Assembly: GCF_000372865.1 (NCBI RefSeq)
Contig: NZ_KB889965.1
Location: 517,902-581,901, forward strand
Source of the DNA: Methylosarcina fibrata AML-C10
Lineage (GTDB): Bacteria; Pseudomonadota; Gammaproteobacteria; Methylococcales; Methylomonadaceae
Direction: 5' to 3'
Length of the DNA: 64,000 nucleotides
Every line of letters begins with the position of its first letter. Position 1 is the stretch's first letter. The position numbers and the translations under genes were made by a program. Shown here piece after piece: positions 45,101 through 52,706 of the stretch. The notes beneath the pieces were generated by a model. It was given only the letters and a program-made list of their open reading frames with translations. It was not told the DNA's origin and did no database searches.

Positions 45101-46123
45101 ATGAAAGCGATGGTATTGAAAAAACTCTGCGATCTGAAAGTCGATCCGTGCCCTCTGGAGCTTGAGGAACTGCCGGTTCCCGTCCCGGGAAGCCGCGATC
45201 TTCTGCTGAAAGTTTCCACCTGCGGCGTATGTCACACCGAGCTCGACGAGATCGAGGGCCGAACGCCGCCCAGGCTGCCGGTCGTCCTCGGGCATCAGGT
45301 CGTGGGCCGGGTCGTCTCGGCGGGCAGCGACACCGGTTTATTCCGGACAGGCGATCGGGTCGGGGTGGCCTGGATCTTTTCCGCTTGCGGCGCCTGCAAG
45401 TTTTGCCTGGCCGGCAACGAAAACCTGTGCCCGATGTTTACGGCCACAGGCCGCGATGCCGACGGCGGCTACGCTCAATACATGGTGGTCCCCGAAGCGT
45501 TTGCGTACTCGATACCGGAGTATTTTTCCGATGCCGAAGCGGCGCCTTTGCTGTGTGCCGGAGCGATCGGCTACCGGTCGCTGCGCCTGACCGGCCTCAG
45601 GAACGGCCAGCGGCTCGGCTTGACCGGATTTGGCGCGTCCGGCCATCTGGTGTTGAAAATGGCCCGGTTCCGCTATCCCGATACCGCTATTTTCGTCTTT
45701 GCCCGCAGCGCCGAAGAAAGGGCGTTCGCGCTGGAACTCGGCGCCGTCTGGGCCGGAGACGGCAGCGAAGCGGCACCTGACAAACTGGACGCCATCATCG
45801 ACACCACCCCGGTCTGGGAGCCGGTCGTGCAAGCTCTGACCCAGCTTGAAGCCGGCGGAAGGCTGGTGATCAATGCGATCCGCAAGGAAGGAGACAAAAA
45901 GAGCTTGCTGGATCTGGATTATCCGGTGCATCTGTGGCTGGAAAAGGAAATCAAGAGCGTTGCCAACATCACCCGCCGCGACGTCGACGAATTTTTAAGC
46001 CTGGCCGAAGCGATGTGCTTGAAGCCGGAGGTTCAACTGTTCGGCCTGGAACAGGCGAACGAAGCGCTGCTTCAGTTGAAGACAGGGCGAATTCGCGGGG
46101 CCAAGGTGCTCGTCATCGATTAG
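45101..46123 (+). CDS. Zinc-binding alcohol dehydrogenase family protein
   Basis: 340 residues from ATG 45101. Catalytic zinc ligands: Cys in STCGVCHTELDE and His in VLGHQVVGRV (GHQ rather than the usual GHE). Structural zinc Cys quartet in CGACKFCLAGNENLC. Rossmann-fold motif in LGLTGFGASGHLVL. The early length and sequence fit the Adh family-2 group of medium-chain dehydrogenases. Substrate unknown. Its 3' end overlaps the convergent TolC-like gene by 11 bases. Confidence 0.9.
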   Translation: MKAMVLKKLCDLKVDPCPLELEELPVPVPGSRDLLLKVSTCGVCHTELDEIEGRTPPRLPVVLGHQVVGRVVSAGSDTGLFRTGDRVGVAWIFSACGACKFCLAGNENLCPMFTATGRDADGGYAQYMVVPEAFAYSIPEYFSDAEAAPLLCAGAIGYRSLRLTGLRNGQRLGLTGFGASGHLVLKMARFRYPDTAIFVFARSAEERAFALELGAVWAGDGSEAAPDKLDAIIDTTPVWEPVVQALTQLEAGGRLVINAIRKEGDKKSLLDLDYPVHLWLEKEIKSVANITRRDVDEFLSLAEAMCLKPEVQLFGLEQANEALLQLKTGRIRGAKVLVID

Positions 46124-47510
46124 AAACGCCCGCATCGATTTCAGGCTCATCGAGTTCATCGCCGGTTAAGGGAGTAGCCGTCAAAAATCGGCTGATCTGA
46201 TCCATGTCGGCCGCGGTCAGATTGCTCGACAGTTGCTTCAAACGGATGCTGTTGATCACGTAGTCGTAACGAGACCGGGAAAGATCGCGCCTGGCCCTGT
46301 ACAAGAACCTTTGCTCGGTCAGCACGTCCACCATCGTCCGGGTGCCCACCTGAAAACCCGCCTCGGCGGCGGTGAGCGCGGTTTCCGCCGATACCACCAC
46401 GGCCTTGAAGGCTGCCACTTGGCTCAGATTGGCCATGACTCCTCGAAAGGCATCCTTGACCTGTCGTTTGATCGACCGTTTCGTCGCGATCAGGTTTTCT
46501 TTGGCGGCTTCGTATTCGAATTGGGCCTGGCGTATTCTCGAATTGACCGCTCCGCCTTCGAACAAAGGCAGGTTCAATTGCACGCCGACGCTCTGGGTAT
46601 CGCCCCGAAAACCGAAACTGCTGTTGACGTCGGAGGCGTTGTAGGAGGCGATCACGTCCAGTTGCGGCAGATGGCCGTTGCGCTGCAGGTCGATCGACTT
46701 GCGCGCCGACTCCGCCTGGTTCAAAGCCGCGATGACATGGTAATTGTCGAGTTCGGCCCTGTGGCTCCATTCCGAAAGGATCGCAGGCTCCGGCTTTTTC
46801 AGCGGCAACCGGTCGCTCAAGGCATCGAGGGTTACCTCCTGTTCGCCGATGATTTCATATAAGGCTTCCCTGGCATTATCCACCTGGTTGATGGCTTCTA
46901 TCTCGCTGGCGCCGGCCTGATCGAAGCCGGCCTGGGCTTCATTGACGTCGGTAATGGCGGCAATGCCGACTTCGAACTGCTGCTTGACCTGATCCAGTTG
47001 CTTGGCGATGGCGTCTTTTTCCGCCCGGATAAAAGACAGATTGTCCTGCGCGGACAGAACATTAAAGTAAGCTTCCGTCGTTCTCGTCATCAAATTCTGA
47101 AGCTCTGCCTGATAGTTCGCTTCGGCCTCGGCTATCCGGTTTTCCGACTGGCTGAGTTGGATCCAGTAGTCCCAGTGAAACAGGGGCTGGGTGATGTTCA
47201 GGCTGAACGTATGGCTCCAGAAATCCTGATTGACCTGGAGGCCGCGGAAATCGAAAGCTCCCGCTCTTTTATTGTGCAGATAATCCTTGCTGCTGGTTCC
47301 GGTCGCGGTAATCACGGGAAAAAAGCGCGCGGTGCTTTGATTCTTCGATTCGCCGACGGCGGCCTGCCGGGCTTCGCTCTGCTTTAATGCAGGGTCGTTT
47401 TGCAAGGCCAGTTGATGGATTTCCGATAAATTCTGGGCTTTTATCGATGGGGTTCCGGCTAGAAAAATTACGAGAGCAGCAAGTTTCTTTAATCCAAAGT
47501 GCCTGATCAT
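46113..47510 (-). CDS. TolC-family outer membrane efflux protein
   Basis: 465 residues from the ATG at 47510. Signal peptide (MIRHFGLKKLAALVIFLAGT, cleaved near SIKA/QN), then the duplicated TolC coiled-coil/beta pattern (LQNDPALKQSEARQAAVGES; GVQLNLPLFEGGAVNSRIRQ; AGFQVGTRTMVDVLTEQRFL). It forms trimeric outer-membrane exit channels for type I secretion or efflux. No inner-membrane or adaptor partner is next to it, so it is probably shared by systems elsewhere. Confidence 0.92.
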   Translation of the reverse strand: MIRHFGLKKLAALVIFLAGTPSIKAQNLSEIHQLALQNDPALKQSEARQAAVGESKNQSTARFFPVITATGTSSKDYLHNKRAGAFDFRGLQVNQDFWSHTFSLNITQPLFHWDYWIQLSQSENRIAEAEANYQAELQNLMTRTTEAYFNVLSAQDNLSFIRAEKDAIAKQLDQVKQQFEVGIAAITDVNEAQAGFDQAGASEIEAINQVDNAREALYEIIGEQEVTLDALSDRLPLKKPEPAILSEWSHRAELDNYHVIAALNQAESARKSIDLQRNGHLPQLDVIASYNASDVNSSFGFRGDTQSVGVQLNLPLFEGGAVNSRIRQAQFEYEAAKENLIATKRSIKRQVKDAFRGVMANLSQVAAFKAVVVSAETALTAAEAGFQVGTRTMVDVLTEQRFLYRARRDLSRSRYDYVINSIRLKQLSSNLTAADMDQISRFLTATPLTGDELDEPEIDAGVSNR

Positions 47511-47623
47511 GGTCCAGGATGGCTGATGAGGAAGCCCATTGTCCGGTTTAATGGGCATTTAATGGGCTGATGCTATTATGTAAGGTTGTTTTTCAACTGT
47601 CTTTTCCGATATCACTATAACGC

Positions 47624-48865
47624 ATGAATCCGCTATTTAAAATTTTCTTTTTATTCGCAACAGCAGCTCAATTAAGCGGTTGCGCCAGCTTCGGCAAGGG
47701 CATGGTCGAGGCTTATCTCGAGAAACAGCAAACGGTCGACAGCCGCCTTTGCGAGGTCTGGGGCAAACCTTTCGACGGCATCGAACCGTATCTGGACAAT
47801 GCCAGAGGAAGAATGAAGGTACTGATGGTGCACGGCGTGGGCGACCATTTGCCGGGTTATTCCACCCAGTTTCTTGAAAAACTGGCGCAAAAGCTCGATT
47901 TGCCGGTCATGGCGGCCAGGCAAAAAAACATCAAACTGACCAGCCGGACGGAAACCGGAAAAAAACTCGGAAATTTGAGAATCAACCGTTTGTTAAGCAG
48001 GGATAGAAGAAAAGAGTTGCTCTTTTATGAACTGACCTGGTCGGAAATCACGGCGTACCAGAAAGAAGTGCTGGCCTACGACAATTCCGGCGAGTATTCC
48101 TTCCGCCGGGCAAAAATCAACGATCTAATGAAAAAATTCTCCAACGATACAGGTCCCGACCCGATCATTTATCTGGGCGAGAGCCGGGAGGATATTCTGG
48201 TATCGTTCGCTCAAGCATTTTGCTGGATGACCAAAAGCGACTGGAAAAGCCTGCCGGACGACGTCATGCAAGCCTGTTCCTTCAATGAAGATAGTGCGCC
48301 GGCCAACATTCGCAACGACCAGTACGCGGTGATTTCGCACAGTCTCGGCAGCCGCATCACCATCGACGGCATGCAACGCATTGCTTCGATCATTGACGAA
48401 CGGGACCCCGATTTCAGAAATGCCTTGAAAAACAAGGAAATTCCCATTTACATGATGTCCAATCAGTTGCCGATGCTGCAACTCGGCCGGAAGCTGCCCG
48501 AGATCAGCAATCAGAAAGCAGCCTATTGCCGGCCCGAAGGCGAAAAATTCAACGAACGCATCATCAGCAAAACGCCGATCATTGCTTTCAGCGATCCGAA
48601 CGATTTGCTGAGTTACGCGATTCCGCACGGTTTTGCCGAAAAATATCTGGACTCCCGTTTATGCATCGACGTGACCAACATCAACATCAACGTCGCCACC
48701 ATTTTTGACGCCTTCGGACTCGGCAAACTGGCCAATCCTCTGGATGCCCATATCGGCTACGATACCGACGATAGGATCATTGCGCTGATCGCCAAAGGCA
48801 TCGGCAATCACCACACCGATCAACTGGTTCTGGACCGCTGCAGGTGGGTTGAGACCATTGATTGA
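47624..48865 (+). CDS. Lipoprotein with alpha/beta-hydrolase-like core, unknown function
   Basis: 413 residues. Signal with lipobox (AAQLSGCAS, Cys near 20). KVLMVHGVGDHLPGYSTQFL resembles the oxyanion strand-loop of alpha/beta hydrolases. YAVISHSLGSRITIDGMQRI looks like a nucleophile elbow, with SHSLG in place of GxSxG. The late AHIGYDTDDR may supply Asp/His. A lipid- or ester-hydrolysing periplasmic lipoprotein is inferred; the family is not recognised further. Confidence 0.75.
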   Translation: MNPLFKIFFLFATAAQLSGCASFGKGMVEAYLEKQQTVDSRLCEVWGKPFDGIEPYLDNARGRMKVLMVHGVGDHLPGYSTQFLEKLAQKLDLPVMAARQKNIKLTSRTETGKKLGNLRINRLLSRDRRKELLFYELTWSEITAYQKEVLAYDNSGEYSFRRAKINDLMKKFSNDTGPDPIIYLGESREDILVSFAQAFCWMTKSDWKSLPDDVMQACSFNEDSAPANIRNDQYAVISHSLGSRITIDGMQRIASIIDERDPDFRNALKNKEIPIYMMSNQLPMLQLGRKLPEISNQKAAYCRPEGEKFNERIISKTPIIAFSDPNDLLSYAIPHGFAEKYLDSRLCIDVTNININVATIFDAFGLGKLANPLDAHIGYDTDDRIIALIAKGIGNHHTDQLVLDRCRWVETID

Positions 48866-48987
48866 GGAAAAGAATCAAACAGAAACTTTTAAATATTCTG
48901 AAACTATAATAATTAGACTCTGCTCAGTAAATATAACCTATTGAATAAAAATAATTATTAAGCGTTATTTGCTCTAATTAATGCACG

Positions 48988-49230
48988 TTGGTGCTGGGTA
49001 AACGGGACAAACCGGTCGACTTGGGTGCCAAACTCGGCGTCAGTCTAACCGGCGAGAGCTTGGCCCATGTCGATCACCTGCGTTGGGAGGCCTTCCATGA
49101 AGGGCTGGACTTGACGGCATCAGTGGAAGCTTACCGGGATCGCTACGGGTGCTCTCCGGAACAGGTGTTCGCCGATCCCGGCAAAAGCCTGACAACCCTT
49201 ATCGAATTGCGCTGGGAGATCAGACAATAA
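48988..49230 (+). pseudogene. Transposase fragment (IS5/IS1182-like remnant)
   Basis: About 80 codons, GKRDKPVDLGAKLGVSLTGE, then LRWEAFHEGLDLTASVEAYR and DRYGCSPEQVFADP. These match the middle (catalytic-domain) part of IS5/IS1182-type transposases, where ADxIYGTR normally follows. Here the sequence jumps to GKSLTTLIELRWEIRQ and a stop. Both ends of the transposase are missing and there is no proper start or ribosome site, so this is debris of an old insertion. Confidence 0.65.
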
Positions 49231-49298
49231 GGCCGATAATATTTTTATCCCCCTCAGTCCTTTCCGCGGCTATGGTCCGTGAAAATACTCAATAACCC

Positions 49299-49652
49299 TT
49301 ATGACCCAGCGACTGAGCCTACTAACCGAATGCCGACCAAATCGCGCGGCCTGATTTTAAGGCCCGATGCCGAGCAGTCGGCCGCGGAAGTTTCCGGTTT
49401 CAGACGCACGGTCACTTTCTGCTTAGTTCTCTGATTTTCACAAACGGCGCTTTGCAGGGTGAATCCGCTCGCCGTCGCTTTCACGGAGCGGCTGTTGAAC
49501 TGAACCGTACCCTGCAAACGGACGCCGACCTTGTCGTTCTCGCTGACGGACAGGCCGGCTTTGACGCAATCGGCCGACGTCGATCCGGGCTGGACGGAAA
49601 CGAGCACTTTCTGTCCCGTCGTCAGATTTTTTAGACTATTGAAGCCTTCATG
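49299..49652 (-). pseudogene. Truncated reading frame with two tandem repeats, no start codon
   Basis: Open from 49652 to the stop at 49299. Two related segments (LTTGQKVLVSVQPGSTSADC and RTKQKVTVRLKPETSAADC), each with one conserved Cys, suggest beta-sandwich repeats of an exported protein. No in-frame ATG; the nearby ATG at 49651 is in another frame and stops after six codons. A riboswitch-like element lies just upstream, so the original gene probably had a riboswitch leader and has lost its 5' coding part. Confidence 0.5.
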
Positions 49653-49711
49653 TTAGTCCGGCATATGAGGCATTTTTTCTGGGCAACATAACCCATTATG
49701 GACCTAATGCC

Positions 49712-49787
49712 GGTCACCATCGGCAGTCCGGCATTCCGCTTAGAATATCCGTGGCTTTCCGTCCTTGCCTTACGACGGTTTAGCTTC
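49712..49787 (-). promoter_or_regulatory. GEMM-I (cyclic-di-GMP-I)-like riboswitch candidate, distal copy
   Basis: On the minus strand: GCTAAACC, a short stem with a GUAA (GNRA) tetraloop, GGACGGAAAGCCACGG, then GCCGGACTGCCGATGG. These blocks occur in the order and spacing of GEMM-I aptamers (AAACC, GNRA loop, GGACGCAAAGCC, GCCGGGUUNCCGA). The joining segment reads GCUAAACC rather than GCAAACC, so the position matching the ligand-contacting G20 is uncertain and ligand identity is open. It precedes a truncated gene. Confidence 0.65.
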
Positions 49788-49871
49788 AATTAATTTGGGA
49801 TCCCGGGATTTTCTGTTCAATGCTTGGGAGCGACCCTTATGGACTTTACCAGACTGATCAGTTCTTTTCTG

Positions 49872-51203
49872 CTACCATCTGCGACGCACGAAGACATCAC
49901 TCGCGCCATTGTCATCCCCCGGGACCAAGTTGCTGGCATCGGAGCCAAACGCCACGAAGCGGCCGTCGGCGGAAATTGAAGATTGGTAACTGGAACCGTT
50001 GCTTTCAAATCCCGAACTATCTACCGACACACGTTGGGTCACCCCCTTATTGAGGTCGCGAATGAAGATATCAGGTGAATTGTTGGTATCCTCCTCCACA
50101 AAGTTACTGGCAAATGATTCAAACGCCACAAAATGACCATTGGCTGAGATGGAGGGATTGAGGCTACCGAAGGAGCCGTTGTCTTCAATTCCCGTGCTAT
50201 TCAATGAGACGCGTTGTGTTGCCCCCGTTTTTAGATCGTGGAGGAAGACGTCAAAAGTGTCGTTATTGTCTTCTTCGACCAGGTTGCCGGCTTCGGATGA
50301 AAATACCACGAAACGGCCATTAGCCGACATGGCAGCCGGGCCAATACTGCTGCCATTGCCTTCAACTCCCTGACTATCGATGGAAACGCGTTGAGTCACG
50401 CCGGTTTTAAGGTCGCGTACAAAGACGTCGGTTCTTCCATTATTGTCGTTTTCGACCAAATTGTTGGCATAAGATGCGAACGCAACGAAGCGACCATTGG
50501 CAGAAAGAGAAGGACCGTAGCTGTATTGATTGCTTTCATCCCCAAAACTGCTCAGGGACACCCTTCGTGTGGTACCGATTTTAAGGTCGCGAACAAAGAT
50601 GTCCGCTACTCCATTGTTATCGCCAGTGACCAAATTGCTGGCATAGGATACAAATGCCACGAAACGCCCATTGGAGGAAATTGCGGGCCAATAACTTTCG
50701 AGATTAGCCTCTCTTCCCGCGCTGTCTACGGACACTCGTTGAGTTACGCCAAGTTTCAAATCACGCACAAAAATATCCATCCAGTTATTGTCATCCCCAG
50801 GGACCAAGTTGCCGGCATCGGAAGCAAACGCCACGAAGCGGCCATCGGCGGATATGGCGGGTGACAGATAACTCCCATTATTACCTTCTATCCCTTTGCT
50901 GTTAACGGAAACTCGTTGTGTCAGGCCGGTTTTAAGATCGCGCACGAAAGTGTCTGTTACGCCGTTAGAATCTTCGGAAACCAGGTTACTGGCATCGGAA
51001 TTAAACACCACAAAACGGCCGTTGGCGGACATGACGGATCCAGTACTGCCGCCATTACCTTGTACTTCCGTACTGGATACCGACACTCGACTAGTACTGG
51101 GCGGAGCGGCTAAAGTTGTAGAGATGGGGGATAGTGCAATATTTAAAGCGCTCACAATAGCCAGAGCGGCCCATTGATTGAAAAACGGTAGTTGGGTTTT
51201 CAT
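49872..51203 (-). CDS. Secreted seven-repeat TolB-like beta-propeller protein
   Basis: 443 residues. Signal peptide ending near STTLAA, then seven repeats of about 56-60 residues, each with the core SADGRFVAFASDASNLV, a D/N-rich loop (GDDNGASDVFVRD) and TGVTQRVSVDS. Seven units would close one propeller. The D/N loops may bind calcium. The last repeat ends abruptly (DVFVRRRW), without the closing TG..RVSV strand. A riboswitch-like element in its leader suggests control by a cyclic dinucleotide, as for surface or biofilm proteins. Confidence 0.85.
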   Translation of the reverse strand: MKTQLPFFNQWAALAIVSALNIALSPISTTLAAPPSTSRVSVSSTEVQGNGGSTGSVMSANGRFVVFNSDASNLVSEDSNGVTDTFVRDLKTGLTQRVSVNSKGIEGNNGSYLSPAISADGRFVAFASDAGNLVPGDDNNWMDIFVRDLKLGVTQRVSVDSAGREANLESYWPAISSNGRFVAFVSYASNLVTGDNNGVADIFVRDLKIGTTRRVSLSSFGDESNQYSYGPSLSANGRFVAFASYANNLVENDNNGRTDVFVRDLKTGVTQRVSIDSQGVEGNGSSIGPAAMSANGRFVVFSSEAGNLVEEDNNDTFDVFLHDLKTGATQRVSLNSTGIEDNGSFGSLNPSISANGHFVAFESFASNFVEEDTNNSPDIFIRDLNKGVTQRVSVDSSGFESNGSSYQSSISADGRFVAFGSDASNLVPGDDNGASDVFVRRRW

Positions 51204-51242
51204 GGAGAATCACCTTCATTTTATCAGTGAGTGACCCTAACG

Positions 51243-51330
51243 CTGGCCATTATCGGCAGTCCGGCTTTCCCACAAGGATCCGCGACTTTCTGTCCCTACC
51301 TTGCGATAGGTTTGGCTTTGATGAATGATC
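51243..51330 (-). promoter_or_regulatory. GEMM-I (cyclic-di-GMP-I)-like riboswitch candidate in the beta-propeller leader
   Basis: On the minus strand: GCCAAACC, a perfect 6-bp stem CCTATC/GGTAGG closed by a GCAA tetraloop, GGGACAGAAAGTC, GCGGATCC, then GCCGGACTGCCGATAATGG. The same elements, with compensatory differences in the stems, occur in the copy at 49712-49787. It ends about 40 bases before the beta-propeller start. A GTCAC segment after the aptamer could pair with AAGGTGA, the ribosome site, giving a translational switch. Confidence 0.7.
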
Positions 51331-51608
51331 AGTCGCTTTTTACTCTGTTCTTATTAACATTTCAACTGAGTGTTTTAGTCATCTTTAAATCTTAGAGCTT
51401 GCGCCTGATAGAATGAAAATGAGACAAAACCGATTAAGTTGCTCAGCGCAAATGCACCTTGATCCGATGGCGAGGCTCCTCCGGTTGAAACCAACGTTCA
51501 ATCGCGAGACCTCAAACCGGAGCGCCAAGGAGCCCCGATTGAGCAAGATTTCACTGTAAGCATTGCCAATGCTTGATTTTGTAGCGTCGTTTCTTTGGAT
51601 TCATACTT
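51331..51608. other. Intergenic region; no gene recognised
   Basis: Holds the upstream part of the riboswitch-controlled transcript. It also has a CGAGGCTCCTCCGGTTGAAA...AACCGGAGCGCCAAGGAGCC imperfect inverted pair around 51472-51536, possibly an insertion-sequence end or a structured RNA. Nothing firm. Confidence 0.35.
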
Positions 51609-52040
51609 TTAATCCCAGCCGACGGTCTGATAACCTCGCTCTTGCAAACATCGGTTTACGAAATTCTCAAAGGCAGGACTGCGGTCCGGTTCGCTAAACA
51701 GCCAGTGCAATAGGCCGGTGGTCGCGCCGGCGGCCGCCCCGATCGCCGATCCGGAACCCGCCGCGCCCACCACCGCACCGCCCACGGCACCCGAAGCCGC
51801 ACCGACGGCAGCGCCTCCGGCGGTCTGAGCGGCCGCCTTTCCGGCGCCGCCGCTATCCGAATCGGCCCCGGCCGCTTCGGCCAGATCCATGCAAACGTCG
51901 ATGTCGCGTTGCGCAGTTTCAGCTCCGACCGCGTTGTAGTGCGCGTTGGGATAAAGAACCGGCCGGGTCGAGGCGCAGCCTTCCAGCATCAGGGCAAGGG
52001 CAAGAGACAAAATAGCAAGAGACAAAATAAACTTGGACAT
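51609..52040 (-). CDS. Glycine-zipper lipoprotein
   Basis: 143 residues from the ATG at 52040. Lipobox LMLEGCAS; then a Gly/Ala-rich segment (GGAAVGAASGAVGGAVVGAA and on to AIGAAAGATTG), two helices of the glycine-zipper kind seen in outer-membrane proteins. A C-terminal domain with Cys follows (FVNRCLQERGYQTVGWD). Earlier in-frame starts add a non-signal leader. Role unknown, probably envelope structure or stress. Confidence 0.82.
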   Translation of the reverse strand: MSKFILSLAILSLALALMLEGCASTRPVLYPNAHYNAVGAETAQRDIDVCMDLAEAAGADSDSGGAGKAAAQTAGGAAVGAASGAVGGAVVGAAGSGSAIGAAAGATTGLLHWLFSEPDRSPAFENFVNRCLQERGYQTVGWD

Positions 52041-52518
52041 GAGGCTCTCCCATTTCAGAGGACAAGGGTATGCCAATGCAGTCATGGAATCAGGCGGCAA
52101 GCAACCGGCTGTATTCTCGCCAGCATCGAATTTAACGATCGACTCAACGCCTTGAAGTCGTTATAGATTACTAAAATTGAGCAATTAATTGAATTTTCTT
52201 GCAGACTTTCCGTAATTTTCCATACCCGGTCGAATCAGCTTGGACTCTCATCAGTTTAAATCGATACAGTTATCCTGAAGGCCGGAATGCCTGTGAAAAT
52301 TAAAGTAAATCGCTAAATAGAATCGATCAAATAGAGGTCGGTTTCCTGAATTGATGGAAATTAGATAATGGGCTGGCAAACGGGTTCATTTTCAATGATT
52401 GTTGCTTTAGGGTGCAAAAGCTCAGGGTGCCATCGCCGATGGCGAGCTTGGGCATTTTCTATAGGTTGTGAATCGGCAAGTCCTGCACCGTTGATGCCGG
52501 GCGAGATTCAGCCCCGCA
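52041..52518. other. Intergenic region; no gene supported
   Basis: An open frame at 52368-52607 was not accepted because it overlaps the small membrane-protein gene antisense and has no ribosome site or family pattern. GCCATCGCC/GATGGCGAG near 52430-52446 is a short hairpin. Otherwise nothing recognisable. Confidence 0.35.
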
Positions 52519-52704
52519 TCATTTCATTAAATAATAAGCGCTCGCGGCAATCAGCAACTGCAAGAATGCCAGACCCCAAAAATAAAGCCCGAAAAGCACC
52601 GCTTTGACCTGCCGGGGCTGTTCGGACGAATAGCCTTTAACGATCATCCAGCCGCCGAGCGCCGACAGTGAAAGAATGATGACGCCGGCCAGGGCTATGT
52701 TCAT
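52519..52704 (-). CDS. Small two-helix membrane protein downstream of ftsK
   Basis: 61 residues from the ATG at 52704: MNIALAGVIILSLSALGGWM, a basic loop (SSEQPRQVKAV), then GLYFWGLAFLQLLIAASAYY. It starts two bases after the ftsK stop and so shares its transcript. Family not recognised; an association with the divisome is inference from position. Confidence 0.65.
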   Translation of the reverse strand: MNIALAGVIILSLSALGGWMIVKGYSSEQPRQVKAVLFGLYFWGLAFLQLLIAASAYYLMK

Positions 52705-52706
52705 CG

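Noticed and set aside
52368-52607. 79-codon plus-strand frame
   Set aside because: Overlaps a better supported small membrane-protein gene on the other strand, no ribosome site, no motif.
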